From contig JAUPFL010000001.1 in NCBI GenBank assembly GCA_030562215.1, forward strand, positions 2,592,501-2,656,500: a stretch of 64,000 nt of DNA. Direction: 5' to 3'. Under the pieces are notes generated by a model. It was not told the DNA's origin, did not search any database, and was given only the letters and a program-made list of their open reading frames with translations. The stretch's first letter is position 1, and every line of letters begins with the position of its first letter. Positions 20,971 through 31,508 of this stretch are shown here, one piece after another. This DNA is from Peribacillus frigoritolerans (GTDB taxonomy: Bacteria; Bacillota; Bacilli; Bacillales; DSM-1321). The position numbers and the translations under genes were made by a program.

Positions 20971-22321
20971 TTGAAAGAGACTGCAAAGTATTCAGAGAAA
21001 AAGATATTAGTATTGGGTTTGGCAAAAAGCGGAGTGATGGCAGCTTCGCTTCTACATAAATTAGGTGCTTTCGTTACGGTTAATGACATGAAGCCATTAT
21101 CGGAAAATCCTGAGGCTCAAGGACTTCTTGAACAGGGAATCAAAGTCATCTGCGGCAGTCATCCGATCGAGCTTCTGGATGAGGGTTTCGAGCTGATCGT
21201 GAAAACCCGGGAATCCCCTATCGGAACCCTATCGTAAAAGGGGCATTGGAAAAAGGGATTCCTGTTATCACGGAAGTTGAACTGGCCTATCAGATAAGTG
21301 AAGCACCTTTCATAGGAATCACTGGTACAAATGGGAAAACGACCACGACAACATTGATATACGAAATGTTGAAGTCCGGTGAAAAATCCCCGTTGATTGC
21401 CGGTAATATCGGGACAGTGGCTTCTGGTGTTGCTGAAAATGCAAAACCAGATGACTCGATCGTCATTGAATTATCATCGTTTCAGTTAATGGGAATAGAC
21501 GAATTTCGTCCTGAAATCTCAATCGTGACAAATTTGTATGATGCACATTTGGATTATCACAGTTCCAAACAGGAATATGTCGAAGCAAAAGCTGCCATTA
21601 CGAAAAATCAAATAGCATCAGATTTCATGATTTATAATGCAGATCAAGATCTTGTTTTATCCATGGCGAATGAGACCAAGGCAGAACTTGTTCCTTTTTC
21701 AGCTGAAGTGAAACATGAGAATGGAGCCTATGTGGAAGATGGTGCCGCCTGTTTCCGTGGGGAAAAATCATTGAAGTTTCAGAGATAGCACTTCCCGGGA
21801 AGCATAATTTGGAAAATGTGCTCGCAGCCATCTCAGCGGCCAAGCTGAAGGGTGTAGCTAATGAAGCCATTCAGACTGTACTGAAAACATTTTATGGTGT
21901 GGAGCACCGTCTGCAGTTCGTAGCAACGATCGATAACCGTAAATTTTATAATGATTCGAAAGCGACGAACATTCTTGCAGCATCCAAAGCATTAACATCC
22001 TTTACGGAACCTGTCATCTTATTGGCAGGCGGTTTGGATCGCGGAAATGAATTTGATGAGCTGAAACCGGCGATGAAAAATGTCAAAGCCGTGATAACTT
22101 TTGGTGAAACGGCGGAAAAAATTGAACGGGTAGCCAAAGAAATAGGAATAGCGAATATAAAACGTGTCGATAATGTAGAAAAGGCCGTGCCTGCTGCATT
22201 TGAATTATCAAATGAAGGCGACTGTATTCTCCTCTCCCCGGCTTGTGCAAGCTGGGACCAATATAAAACTTTTGAGCAAAGAGGAGACATGTTTATGGAG
22301 GCCGTGCATAAACTTAAGTAA
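20971..22321 (+). CDS. murD: murD: UDP-MurNAc-L-alanine:D-glutamate ligase (two frameshifts)
   Basis: Adds D-glutamate to UDP-MurNAc-L-Ala. The start is TTG at 20971 with GAGGTG 8 bases upstream, directly after the mraY stop. The ATP-binding GTNGKTTTT, the [10 protein letters not shown] segment and the C-terminal [18 protein letters not shown] are all present. One A is missing near 21202 and one at 21763-21767, each in a run. The repaired length is 450 residues (451 in B. subtilis). A strong terminator follows, so spoVE is transcribed separately. Confidence 0.95.
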
Positions 22322-22367
22322 GAGCTTTCGCAGAGAGAAGTGAACCTGCTTCTACGTTGACACCATG

Positions 22368-22402
22368 AAAAAAGCGATAATGAGCCGTTATCGCTTTTTT
22401 TT
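22368..22402 (+). terminator. Terminator after murD
   Basis: The hairpin AAAAAAGCGATAA/TTATCGCTTTTTT ends in eight T's. Confidence 0.9.
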
Positions 22403-22472
22403 GACTAAAGTGCTGACAAGCAATCAGTACTGATGTATATATTCGCAGGCTCGAAAAACTTCCTAGAGGTGG

Positions 22473-23578
22473 ATGTCCGTGCCATTAAAAAAATCGAATC
22501 CTGATCTCATTCTCATTATCGTCACCTTAAGTCTTTTGACTGTTGGATTAATCATGGTTTACAGCGCGAGTGCCATTTGGGCAACATATAAATTTGATGA
22601 TTCGTTTTATTTTGCTAAAAGGCAGTTGCTGTTTGCCTGCGTCGGTGTCATAGCGATGTTTTTTATCATGAATGTGGATTACTGGACGTGGCGGACATGG
22701 GCCAAGATCCTTATCATCATTTGTTTCATTATGTTACTGGCTGTGCTTGTACCAGGTATAGGGATGGCGAGAAATGGTTCAAGGAGCTGGATTGGTGTAG
22801 GTGCTTTTTCGGTCCAACCCTCTGAGTTCATGAAGCTGGCGATGATCGCTTTTTAGCTAAGTTTTTATCAGAACGGCAAAAGCTGATCACCTCCTTTAAA
22901 AAAGGGATGCTTCCATCCTTGGGTTTAGTGTTTTTGGCATTTGGATTGATCATGTTACAACCGGACCTTGGAACGGGAACGGTAATGGTTGGAACGTGCA
23001 TTGTCATGATTTTTATTTCCGGGGCAAAAATCAGTCATTTTGTCGGCTTGGGACTAATTGGGGTAGCAGGTTTTATCGGTCTGATTTTGTCAGCGCCCTA
23101 CCGGATAAAAAGGATCACGTCTTTTCTGGATCCTTGGGAAGACCCTTTGGGCAGTGGATTTCAAATGATTCAATCGTTTTATGCAATCGGGCCAGGAGGA
23201 TTGTTTGGATTGGGACTCGGGCAAAGCCGCCAAAAGTTTTTCTATTTACCAGAACCGCAGACTGATTTCATTTTTGCCATACTTTCCGAGGAACTTGGCT
23301 TCATCGGGGGCTCTCTGGTCATTTTATTATTTGCGCTTATGCTTTGGCGGGGCATTCGGATCGCACTTGGTGCCCCTGATTTATATGGTAGCCTTGTAGC
23401 GGTGGGAATCATTGCAATGGTCGCCATTCAAGTGATGATCAATATTGGGGTGGTAACGGGTCTGATGCCAGTTACGGGTATCACCTTGCCCCTCTTAAGT
23501 TATGGCGGTTCATCGCTGACGCTCATGTTGATGGCGATTGGGGTGCTCCTGAATATTAGCCGATATTCAAGGTTCTGA
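22473..23578 (+). CDS. spoVE: spoVE: SEDS-family spore cortex glycosyltransferase (frameshifted)
   Basis: Polymerises lipid II for cortex peptidoglycan, partnered with SpoVD. SEDS protein with about ten membrane helices; the conserved QPSEFMKLA near residue 118, YRIKRITSFLDPWEDPLGSG near 200 and the YGGSS loop near 340 are visible. AGAGGTGG precedes the ATG at 22473. The frame stops at 22855 because one T is missing from the run at 22850-22854; repair gives 368 residues (366 in B. subtilis). SpoVE and FtsW are paralogues; position next to murD/murB and high similarity favour SpoVE. Confidence 0.92.
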
Positions 23579-23602
23579 AATAAGTAAAAAATGTGGTTTG
23601 GC

Positions 23603-23641
23603 AAAAGGGAAGCCCTGTTAAACGCAGGGCTTCCCTTTTTT
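23603..23641 (+). terminator. Terminator after spoVE
   Basis: The stem AAAAGGGAAGCCCTG/CAGGGCTTCCCTTTT is followed by T's. A strong stop here separates spoVE from murB. Confidence 0.92.
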
Positions 23642-23932
23642 ACGTTGAAAACCCTTCCAGGAAAACGATTTTGGAGGGTGCCTTGCCGAAAATTAGAAAT
23701 AAATGAAATGCCGCTTAAATATTACCATGTATGAATGTTGGGGAATCCACAATAAATATTGGCAATACGTCTTTGTTTAGACTATAGTATAAGAGGGTTA
23801 GGCCGTACTGGGGCTTGCTTCTGTTCATTTTTCTGCTAAAAAGGCGTTATTAATCTTGTAATATAAGTGACCTCATGGAAGAGGAAATGAAAATTATAAC
23901 TTGGAATTTTTGGAACAACAAGGAGGTTTATC
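23642..23932. other. Region between spoVE and murB where murG would normally be
   Basis: About 290 bases without a coding frame. In B. subtilis murG (about 1.1 kb) lies between spoVE and murB. Nothing here resembles a murG fragment; only a promoter candidate is seen. Confidence 0.6.
23759..23788 (+). promoter_or_regulatory. Probable SigA promoter for murB
   Basis: TTGGCA (23759-23764), 18 bases, TATAGT (23783-23788). It fits murB having its own promoter after the spoVE terminator. Confidence 0.5.
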
Positions 23933-24840
23933 ATGGATAATGTGATAAAGCAATTAACTGAAATGAAAATCGGCAAAGTTCTTGAACAGGAACCGCTTGC
24001 AAATCATACAACTATGAAAATTGGGGGCCGGCTGATTTATTCATCGTGCCGTCATCCATTGAAAATATAGAAAAAGCGATGCAGGTCATCAAAGAAAATG
24101 GAATGCCGTGGAGGGTGATCGGCAGAGGCTCGAACCTACTGGTCAGTGATGGCGGAATTGAAGGTGCCGTGCTTAAATTGGGTAAAGGACTTGATCATCT
24201 CGAGATAAATGGGACGGAGATTAAAGCAGGAGCTGGGGTATCACTTGTCAGCCTATCCGTACAAATCAGTAAAAAAGGATATGCAGGATTGGAATTTGCC
24301 AGTGGGATTCCTGGTTCCGTCGGCGGGGCAGTCTATATGAACGCTGGTGCACACGGTTCCGATATGAGTGAAATTCTCAAGGAGGCACATGTTCTTTTTG
24401 AAGATGGAACTCTAGCTTGGCTATCGAAAGAAGAAATGGAGTTTTCTTATCGAACTTCTCTGCTTCAGAAGAAAAGACCTGGTATCGTACTGGAAGCAAT
24501 TTTTCAATTGATAGAGGGTGATAAAACCGAAATCGTTGAAAGAATGCAAAATAACAAGAATTACCGTAAAGATACCCAGCCATACAATCTACCATGTGCC
24601 GGGAGCATATTTAGGAATCCACTTCCACACCATGCCGGTAAATTGGTCGAGAATGCAGGCCTGAAGGGACATTCTATTGGCGGCGCTCAGATTTCACCGA
24701 TGCACGGGAACTTTATCGTTAACACAGGTAATGGAAGTGCAGCGGATGTTCAAGCCTTGATACAGCATGTGAAGGATACGGTATATGATAAATTTGAGAT
24801 TGAAATGGAAACGGAAGTGGAAATTATAGGGAGGAAATAA
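23933..24840 (+). CDS. murB: murB: UDP-N-acetylenolpyruvoylglucosamine reductase (frameshifted)
   Basis: FAD- and NADPH-dependent reduction producing UDP-MurNAc. AAGGAGG precedes the ATG at 23933. FAD-binding motifs are seen: GRGSNLLV near residue 65, the [18 protein letters not shown] segment near 125 and the catalytic C-terminal CAGSIFRNP. The frame is lost in the G run at 24023-24027 (one G missing). Repair gives 302 residues, against 303 in B. subtilis. It is followed by an AT-rich perfect palindrome and divIB. Confidence 0.95.
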
Positions 24841-24841
24841 T

Positions 24842-24881
24842 GTAATACATTATATCCAAATATTGTGATATAATGTATTAC
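24842..24881. repeat. Perfect 14-bp inverted repeat between murB and divIB
   Basis: The arms 24842-24855 and 24868-24881 (GTAATACATTATAT and its reverse complement) flank a 12-nt spacer. It is AT-rich with no T tract after it, so it is a poor intrinsic terminator and may be an operator or a weak RNA hairpin. Confidence 0.8.
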
Positions 24882-24971
24882 CTTTAAAGTTTATTAATAA
24901 CATAATATTGAGTTTGTCTTGATTTCACACTGTCAAGAACCATCCATTTTTTTCAGGAAGAGGTGAAGGGG

Positions 24972-25753
24972 ATGGAAAAGGGAAAAATCGTTTCCATTGA
25001 GGACCGCATCCCGAAATTAAAACAATTAAGAAAAAGCAAAGCAAACAGGCGACTTGTTCTTTTGCTGTCCCTTTTCTTCATTCTGGTTGCTTGTGTGCTA
25101 TATTTCTTATCCCCGTTGAGCTATGTGAAATCCGTGCAGGTAGAGGGGAATCGTTATATTACTTCCAAACAGATCATTAAATTGAGTAAGGTGAAGAAGG
25201 ATCGAAGCATTTGGAAGGTTGATACAGGGGCAGCGGCAGCCAATATCAAAAAAATCAAGAAATAAAAAGCGTCAAGGTGACACCGGTATTTCCTAATTCC
25301 ATTAAAATTACCGTTTCGGAACATAACAGGATGGCATATCTGTCCAATAATGGGAAGTTTGCACCCATTTTGGAAAACGGGTCCGTTTTAGAGGAGTTGG
25401 CAACAGGAGAAATTCCAGTATTTGCCCCAGTTTTAATTGGTTTCAAAGAGGGTAAAGCATTAAAGTTGCTTTTAGAAGAGCTGGACAAGCTTCCTGCCGA
25501 GATTCAGAATGCGATTTCGGAAATTCATTACGCTCCTACAAAAACCGATGACTACCACATCGTCATGTTCATGAACGATGGGTTTGAAGTAAGTGCGACA
25601 AGCCGGACTTTATACGAGAAAATGATTCACTATCCATCGATAGTCGGCCAGTTGGATCCAGATGTAAAGGGAGTCATCGATCTGGAAGTGGGTTCTTATT
25701 TTAAAGCATATGAAGACGCTGAACAAAAGGAAGGCACCAATGAGGAAAATTAA
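24972..25753 (+). CDS. divIB: divIB (ftsQ): cell division protein DivIB (frameshifted)
   Basis: Bitopic divisome protein, in a trimer with FtsL and DivIC. A basic cytoplasmic start is followed by one membrane helix (about 25-47), a POTRA domain (about 50-120: LSYVKSVQVEGNRYIT) and the FtsQ/DivIB domain. The ATG at 24972 has GAGGTG 6 bases upstream. The frame ends at 25263 because one base, probably an A, is missing near 25257. Repair gives 260 residues (263 in B. subtilis). The 3' end overlaps ylxW by 14 bases. Confidence 0.93.
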
Positions 25754-26437
25754 TGGCAAACGGGTGGTTTTACCCCTGGTTTGCGTGGTTCTCGGATTCA
25801 TGATTGCCTTCTCTTACAATCTGACCAAAGAAGGTGAAGGTGCAGGTGCAGGGAAGGACAAAGCCTGGGATCAGGAATATGAGCTCAGGCAGCAACTGAT
25901 CGAACAAGAGAAGCAGAACCGGGAACTTCAGAAGGAACTCCTTAAGAAGCAAGAAAATGTATCTCAAATAGAAAAAGACCTAGCGCAGGAAAAGCAGCTT
26001 TTTTCAATTTGGCAAAGGAAACGGAAAAATACCGTATGTTTCTCGGAAAAGTGAAAGTGAAAGGCTCAGGCCTTCAGGTGACGCTTGAAGATGGTACAGA
26101 TATGGATTCAGAAGCCAATGTTAATAATTACCTCGTCCATGAACAGCATGTCTTCAAGGTCGTCAATGAACTATACATATCAGGTGCAGAGGCTGTTGCG
26201 ATTAACGGTCAAAGGTTAAATCATGATTCATACATAATCTGTAATGGGCCTGTGATTACAATCGATGGCCATCAGCATCCTGCTCCCTTCATCATATCTG
26301 CGATTGGGGACCCGGATGTCCTGGGTGCTTCACTGGATTTACCCGGTGGCATCAAGGAACAGCTAGTTAATGAGAATATTATCTTTACAGTGGAAAAGCA
26401 AAAGAATATCATTTTTGATCCAATTATTGGAGGGTGA
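25740..26437 (+). CDS. ylxW: ylxW: DUF881 membrane protein (frameshifted)
   Basis: About 232 residues after adding one T to the run at 25998-26003: an N-terminal membrane anchor, a Glu/Gln-rich coiled coil (about 45-90) and a C-terminal DUF881 domain (KVKGSGLQVTLEDG onward). The ATG at 25740 follows AAAGGAAGG and overlaps the divIB end. It matches YlxW (231 residues) in the dcw cluster. No biochemical function is established. The neighbouring ylxX is a paralogue, so the pair looks like an old tandem duplication. Confidence 0.88.
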
Positions 26438-26479
26438 TCAGACCGCCGGATTCGATGAAAGATTGGTGAGAAACTGGAA

Positions 26480-27249
26480 ATGAAAAAAAGCTTTCTTTTA
26501 GTTTGGTTACGTTGATTGCTGGCTTCATGCTCGCTATTCAATTCAATTTGGTGAATCAGCCTGTCGTTTCCGATACAAGGGATATGTGGGAACTGAAAAA
26601 TGATTTATTGAAAGAACAGCAGACCCAGGCGGAATTAATAGAGGGTATCAGTAAGCTTGAGGGAAAAATAGCATCCTATGAAACAAAGAAAAATGAGAGT
26701 AAAGAAGAAGTATTGCGTGACACCCTGACCGAATTAAAGACGGATGCAGGCTTGACCGAAATAAAAGGTAATGGGGTAATCGTATCTATACAGCCTATCA
26801 AAGCAGATATCCTTCTTGGTGAGAAGGCCGAGTATATTTCACCTGTATTGATCATTCGGCTCATTAATGAAATGTATAGGTATGGCGCTGACGAAATTTC
26901 CATTTCAGGACAAAGGTATATATCAACATCGGTTATTCGTGATATTAATGGGCAGCCGAAAATGGACGGATATCCTCTAGTTCATTACCCGGTCGAAATA
27001 CAGGCAATAACCGTTAATCCAAAGAAACTGAAGCAGCGCATTGAAGGTTCCGAACTTATGGATGATTTCTTTATAGATAATTTTGAAGTGCAGATCAATG
27101 TGCCTTCACGCGAGTTGACATTGCCGGCTTACCAAAATGCTATTAATGTGGAACACATGGAACCCATTATGGATGGGGGGAATCGTAATGTGGCTTTCAG
27201 TTTTTGGGCTGTTGATTGGAATCACCCTTGGTTTTTTGGTGGATTTTGA
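26480..27249 (+). CDS. ylxX: ylxX: DUF881 membrane protein, paralogue of ylxW (frameshifted)
   Basis: Same architecture as ylxW: anchor, short coiled coil and DUF881 domain (TEIKGNGVIVSIQP; ISGQRYISTS). The ATG at 26480 is followed by a run of seven A's; one more A links it to the main frame. As written the frame runs to 27249, overlapping sbp by 62 bases. Adding one G to the six-G run at 27175-27180 would place the stop at 27186-27188, overlapping the sbp ATG. That gives 236 residues, against 237 in B. subtilis, so the shorter end is more likely. Confidence 0.85.
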
Positions 27250-27568
27250 TATTCCCCATGAATATTCAAATTATCTCTCCATTGCCGTGCTTGCTGCTTT
27301 TGATACCTTATTTGGGGGCATACGGGCTCATTTGCAAAATCTTTATGATGAAGTTGTATTTGTAACAGGATTCTTCTTTAATATTGTTTTAGCCGCAGGT
27401 TTGGCTTTTCTAGGTGTACATCTTGGTGTAGACTTATATTTAGCCGCAATCTTTGTGTTCGGTGTAAGGCTCTTTCAAAATATTGCCCTGATTAGAAGGA
27501 TCCTGATTGAAAAATGGTCCATTTCCCGGAAAAAGCAGAAAAAAATCTATAATTTTAAAGGGAATTAA
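27188..27568 (+). CDS. sbp: sbp: small basic membrane protein
   Basis: A 126-residue protein with three to four membrane helices and a basic C-terminus (KKQKKIYNFKG), closely matching B. subtilis Sbp (121 residues), including the HEYSNYLSIAVLAA and GGIRAHLQ segments. It always lies upstream of ftsA in Bacillus; the function is unknown. The start at ATG 27188 is set by the G run upstream. Intact. Confidence 0.92.
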   Translation: MWLSVFGLLIGITLGFLVDFDIPHEYSNYLSIAVLAAFDTLFGGIRAHLQNLYDEVVFVTGFFFNIVLAAGLAFLGVHLGVDLYLAAIFVFGVRLFQNIALIRRILIEKWSISRKKQKKIYNFKGN

Positions 27569-27718
27569 GTTATAAATGACGAATAGTTTATGGCAGTATC
27601 TAGTTTATTAAGTAGGTCAGTTTCATTGAGAAGCGAACAATATGCACCATAAAGTGAGAAATCTACGAGTTTTGTTCGGGAAATACCAAATGAAACGCTT
27701 ATCTATGAAATTCGCCAG

Positions 27719-27748
27719 TTGTTGTATTCAGTTCTGTTATTCTATAAT
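27719..27748 (+). promoter_or_regulatory. Probable SigA promoter for ftsA-ftsZ
   Basis: TTGTTG (27719-27724), 18 bases, then a perfect TATAAT (27743-27748), 69 bases before ftsA. B. subtilis ftsAZ also has promoters in this gap. Confidence 0.6.
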
Positions 27749-27816
27749 GTATAAGTCTTCGATATAAAAATGTTATTCTACTAATACATGTATAAAACTG
27801 AAGGAGGTGCCATGGA

Positions 27817-29113
27817 ATGAACAGCAATGAAATATACGTAAGTCTTGACATCGGTACATCCAGTGTAAAAGTTATCATTGGGGAAATGGTCAATGACACA
27901 TTAAATATAATCGGCGTAGGAAATGTTAAATCAGAAGGGCTCAAAAAGGGTTCGATCGTCGGTATAGATGAAACCGTCCAATCCATTCAAAAGGCTATAG
28001 AGCAAGCAGAACGGATGATAGGGATGGAGATAAAAAAGGTAATCGTAGGCATAAGTGGAAATCATGTGACGCTTCAGCCGTGTCATGGGGTAGTAGCGGT
28101 ATCCAGTGACAATAAAGAGATTACCGAGCATGACGTTTTCCGTGTCAGGAAGCAGCGGAGTTAATAACGATACCTTCCGACAGGGAAATCATCGACGTGG
28201 TGCCGATTCACTACAAAGTTGATGAACTTGATGAAATCAGTGATCCAAGGGGCATGATAGGTGTCCGGTTGGAAATGAGAGGGATATTAATCACAGGTCT
28301 TCGGACAATTTTACATAATACGCTGCGCTGTGTGGAAAGGGCAGGATTGGAAATAACCGATATCGCCCTTCAGCCCTTAGCCGCAGGTTCCCTTGTTTTA
28401 TCCAAGGATGAAAAAGAACTTGGTGTGGCACTTGTCGATATTGGCGGTGGTTCCACGACCCTGGCGATTTTCGAACAAGGCTATTTACAATATACGTCTG
28501 TGATACCTATAGGCGGTGAAACACTTACGAAGGACCTTTCCATCGTTCTAAGGACGACTATGGAAGAAGCTGAGAAAATAAAAGTAAAGCATGGACATGC
28601 CTTTTATGATGACGCGTCTGAAGATGAAGTATTCCAAATACCGATCATCGGCAGCGATCAGCAGCAGACCTGCAACCAGTTAATGCTTTCGGATATCATT
28701 GAAGCGCGGGTGACCGAAATCTTCGAGTTGATTCAAGATGATTTGAAGAGACTTGGCTTCCAGGATATACCGGGTGGTTTCGTGTTGACCGGGGGCGTCG
28801 TCAAGATGCCGGGAGTCCTGGAGCTGGCTCAATATGTGTTCCAAAACCGAGTAAGGACAGCTGAACCCAATTACATTGGTGTTAGGGAACCCCAATACAC
28901 TACGGCTGTTGGTTTGATTAAACACGCATGCAAGAAAGAGAGAATGAAAAAAACACCGCTAATAAAACTCCTGTAGCAGCTGGACAAGCTCAAGAAGATA
29001 ACGACCAGCGTAGCCAGAAGGTTTCTCAGAAAAACAAAGAGAACACGGCTAAAAAACAAGGTGAAAAAGGTGAATCTAAATTCAAAAAAATCCTGGGTTA
29101 CTTTTTTGAATAA
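27817..29113 (+). CDS. ftsA: ftsA: actin-like divisome protein (two frameshifts)
   Basis: Anchors FtsZ to the membrane and recruits division proteins. Actin-fold motifs: [11 protein letters not shown] near residue 6, [10 protein letters not shown] in the middle and GGVVKMPG near the end; the extreme C-terminal segment [10 protein letters not shown] is the amphipathic membrane-targeting helix. AAGGAGG precedes the ATG at 27817. One base is missing near 28146 and one A near 28934. Without the second repair the membrane helix would be lost. The repaired length is 432 residues (440 in B. subtilis). Confidence 0.95.
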
Positions 29114-29157
29114 CAATCATTAAGAATCGGGAATTTCGTCAAAATAGGAGGATTGTC

Positions 29158-30315
29158 ATGTTGGAGTTTGATTCTAATCTAGAACAATTAGCAACGATAA
29201 AAGTAATAGGTGTTGGCGGCGGCGGAAACAATGCGGTAAACAGAATGATCGAGCATGGTGTACAGGGTGTTGAGTTTATTTCTGTCAATACTGACGCACA
29301 GGCTCTTAATCTATCAAAAGCAGAAATCAAAATGCAAATCGGTGGGAAGCTTACACGCGGTTTGGGTGCAGGTGCCAATCCAGAGGTAGGAAAAAAGGCT
29401 GCTGAAGAAAGCAAAGAGCAGATTGAAGAAGCGCTTAAAGGTGCCGATATGGTATTCGTAACGGCTGGAATGGGCGGCGGTACGGGTACGGGGGCTGCTC
29501 CTGTCATAGCGGGCATTGCTAAAGATTTAGGGGCCCTTACAGTGGGTGTAGTTACACGTCCATTTACTTTCGAAGGCCGAAAACGTGCAACACAGGCACA
29601 AGGCGGCATTTCATCCATGAAGGAATCGGTTGACACACTGATCGTCATTCCGAACGACCGCCTTCTTGAAATCGTCGATAAAAGCACGCCAATGCTTGAA
29701 GCATTCCGTGAAGCCGATAATGTACTTCGCCAAGGTGTACAAGGGATTTCAGATTTAATTGCTGTTCCAGGTCTTATTAACTTGGACTTTGCCGATGTGA
29801 AGACCATCATGTCCAACAAAGGTTCCGCTCTTATGGGAATCGGGATTTCCTCCGGGGAAAACCGTGCGGCGGAAGCGGCGAAAAAAGCCATTTCCAGTCC
29901 GTTGCTTGAAACATCAATTGATGGTGCCCAAGGCGTACTGATGAATATTACCGGTGGTACGAACCTAAGTCTTTTTGAAGTCCAGGAAGCGGCCGATATC
30001 GTGGCTACAGCATCCGATCAAGACGTCAACATGATTTTTGGTTCGGTTATCAATGAAAACCTTAAAGATGAAATCGTCGTTACGGTAATTGCTACAGGCT
30101 TTAACGAGGTTGAAGCTTCAATTCGGCCTACTGGACGTCCAACACTCGGACAGCAGCAGCAATCAAGACCTCAGACACAACAAACGCCACAGCCAAACGT
30201 GAAGCGTGAAGTGAAGAGGGAAGAAGTCAATGAACAGCCTGCACGTAATGCCAATCAAGGTGATGAGGCCCTGGATATTCCAACCTTCCTCCGTAACCGT
30301 AATAGACGCCGTTAA
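29158..30315 (+). CDS. ftsZ: ftsZ: tubulin-like division GTPase
   Basis: Polymerises into the Z ring. The 385-residue protein shows the GTP-binding signature GGGTGTG at 106-112, the T7-loop region with NLDFADV, a Gln/Pro-rich linker (about 320-365) and the conserved C-terminal peptide DIPTFLRNR, which binds FtsA, SepF and EzrA. The ATG at 29158 follows AGGAGG. Intact, in contrast to ftsA. A terminator follows. Confidence 0.99.
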   Translation: MLEFDSNLEQLATIKVIGVGGGGNNAVNRMIEHGVQGVEFISVNTDAQALNLSKAEIKMQIGGKLTRGLGAGANPEVGKKAAEESKEQIEEALKGADMVFVTAGMGGGTGTGAAPVIAGIAKDLGALTVGVVTRPFTFEGRKRATQAQGGISSMKESVDTLIVIPNDRLLEIVDKSTPMLEAFREADNVLRQGVQGISDLIAVPGLINLDFADVKTIMSNKGSALMGIGISSGENRAAEAAKKAISSPLLETSIDGAQGVLMNITGGTNLSLFEVQEAADIVATASDQDVNMIFGSVINENLKDEIVVTVIATGFNEVEASIRPTGRPTLGQQQQSRPQTQQTPQPNVKREVKREEVNEQPARNANQGDEALDIPTFLRNRNRRR

Positions 30316-30331
30316 TACCGGACGTCATATG

Positions 30332-30357
30332 CCGTTCCCATTTGGGAACGGTTTTTT
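30332..30357 (+). terminator. Terminator after ftsZ
   Basis: The compact hairpin CCGTTCCC/GGGAACGG with a 4-nt loop is followed by six T's. Confidence 0.92.
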
Positions 30358-30403
30358 GTCGTTAATAAAATGCATTCCTTAAAAGCAATTGTGTCAAATG
30401 ACC

Positions 30404-31219
30404 TCATAATAATGGGGAATTTCTGTAGGATCGCGACTTTCGTTTTTGTTTTTGATAGTTTTTGGCTTCAGCCAATGGTTTATTTTGATTCAAGGCTATT
30501 TCTTGCCGCCTTGAAAGAATTCGTTGTGCTTTGGCCAGTTTTTTCGACCGTCCGGAAGAATTTTGGGTTTTGATAAACCGTACCATCTGAAAGAATCGAA
30601 AAGTTCTTCAAACCAAGATCTACACCGCACGAACGATTCGTTTTAGGAAGTACTGGTACATTGGTTTCCGCTAAAACGGAAATGAAATATTTACCCGATG
30701 GGTTCCGCCTGATTTGTGGCATTGATGATTCGCCCTTCGACCTCGCGGCTTTTAGCAAAACGAACGAGGCCGAGTTTGGGCAATTTATTTGGTTTCCAAT
30801 CATTCCGATATTTCCATTCGTATGTTTAGACGTGTAGGATTGGACCGGATTCTTTTTTCGATTTGAAACGTGGCGACTCGTTTTGTTTTTTAATATCGAC
30901 TATAGGAATCTGCTGAATTTTCCGCCGATTTCTGTAAGGCTATACTGTCTACTTCTTTCAGGATAGAATACTCTTTCTTTATAGCTGGAAGTTCTTTGAT
31001 TGTTGTGTATTTATTCAGAAAAAACCTTTCCATTCATTAGAGGGTAATTGGCCGTTTTGCTTCATTTCTTCACAGATATACCAGTAAGCATCTTTCTCAT
31101 TTTGTTTGCCTAAATAGAAGTTTTAGGACAAAACGAGAGCAGCCAAACGTTTTATTGATAGGAATAAGTTGTTCTTTCGTTGGATAGATTCGAAATTTAT
31201 AAGCCTTGTTTACGACCAT
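30404..31219 (-). pseudogene. Truncated, decayed IS605-family tnpB (OrfB) remnant
   Basis: Minus-strand remnant of a TnpB/IS891-type RNA-guided nuclease gene. It starts at the ATG complementary to 31217-31219 with NKAYKFRIYPTKEQ, the typical TnpB opening. Later pieces include NPVQSYTS, RRNPSGKYFISVLAE, the RuvC-I motif CGVDLGLKNFS with its Asp, and LAKAQRILSRR. At least six frame changes occur in 0.8 kb, more than the background in this window. Similarity stops near 30404, so the RuvC-II/III and zinc-finger parts and the right end are missing. It cannot be an active nuclease. No tnpA is seen. Confidence 0.82.
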
Positions 31220-31235
31220 TGGTTTCACCCCCGTT

Positions 31236-31265
31236 ATTATCAAACAAGGAACATATGTTTGTCAA
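31236..31265 (-). promoter_or_regulatory. Promoter of the tnpB remnant
   Basis: On the minus strand a perfect TTGACA (31265-31260) is 18 bases from GATAAT (31241-31236), upstream of the tnpB start and a GGGGGTG ribosome site. It is intact although the gene is dead. Confidence 0.6.
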
Positions 31266-31376
31266 AAAAATACTTTGGCTTAGGCCACCTGCCATTCATC
31301 CCCCTTACCGTTGGGCTCTAGCCCTATACACGCTTGAAGAGGGAGTCTTCTGGTGGGAAATGATAAATTATTAAAC
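31266..31376. mobile_element. Probable left-end flank of the IS605-type element
   Basis: Sequence between the tnpB promoter and about 31376, with short inverted segments (for example AAGAGGGAGTCTTCT near 31335-31350). It does not belong to ftsZ or spoIIGA. The exact element boundary is not visible; no target duplication is expected for this family. Confidence 0.4.
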
Positions 31377-31508
31377 TTTTATAACATAAATCGACAGAAG
31401 TAAAAGGGAGCAGGATAGTCTCTAAGACAGTCTTGAAAATATCAATAGCTGTTTTTCTACAAAAAGGGTAAAAATGACTGAAAAACTCTTAAGTTTTCGG
31501 TACAAAAA

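Noticed and set aside
29139-29891. 250-codon minus-strand frame opposite ftsZ
   Set aside because: Shadow of ftsZ codon usage; no ribosome site or family features.
31180-31374. Plus-strand frame upstream of spoIIGA
   Set aside because: It is antisense to the start of the tnpB remnant and its flank; no coding signal.
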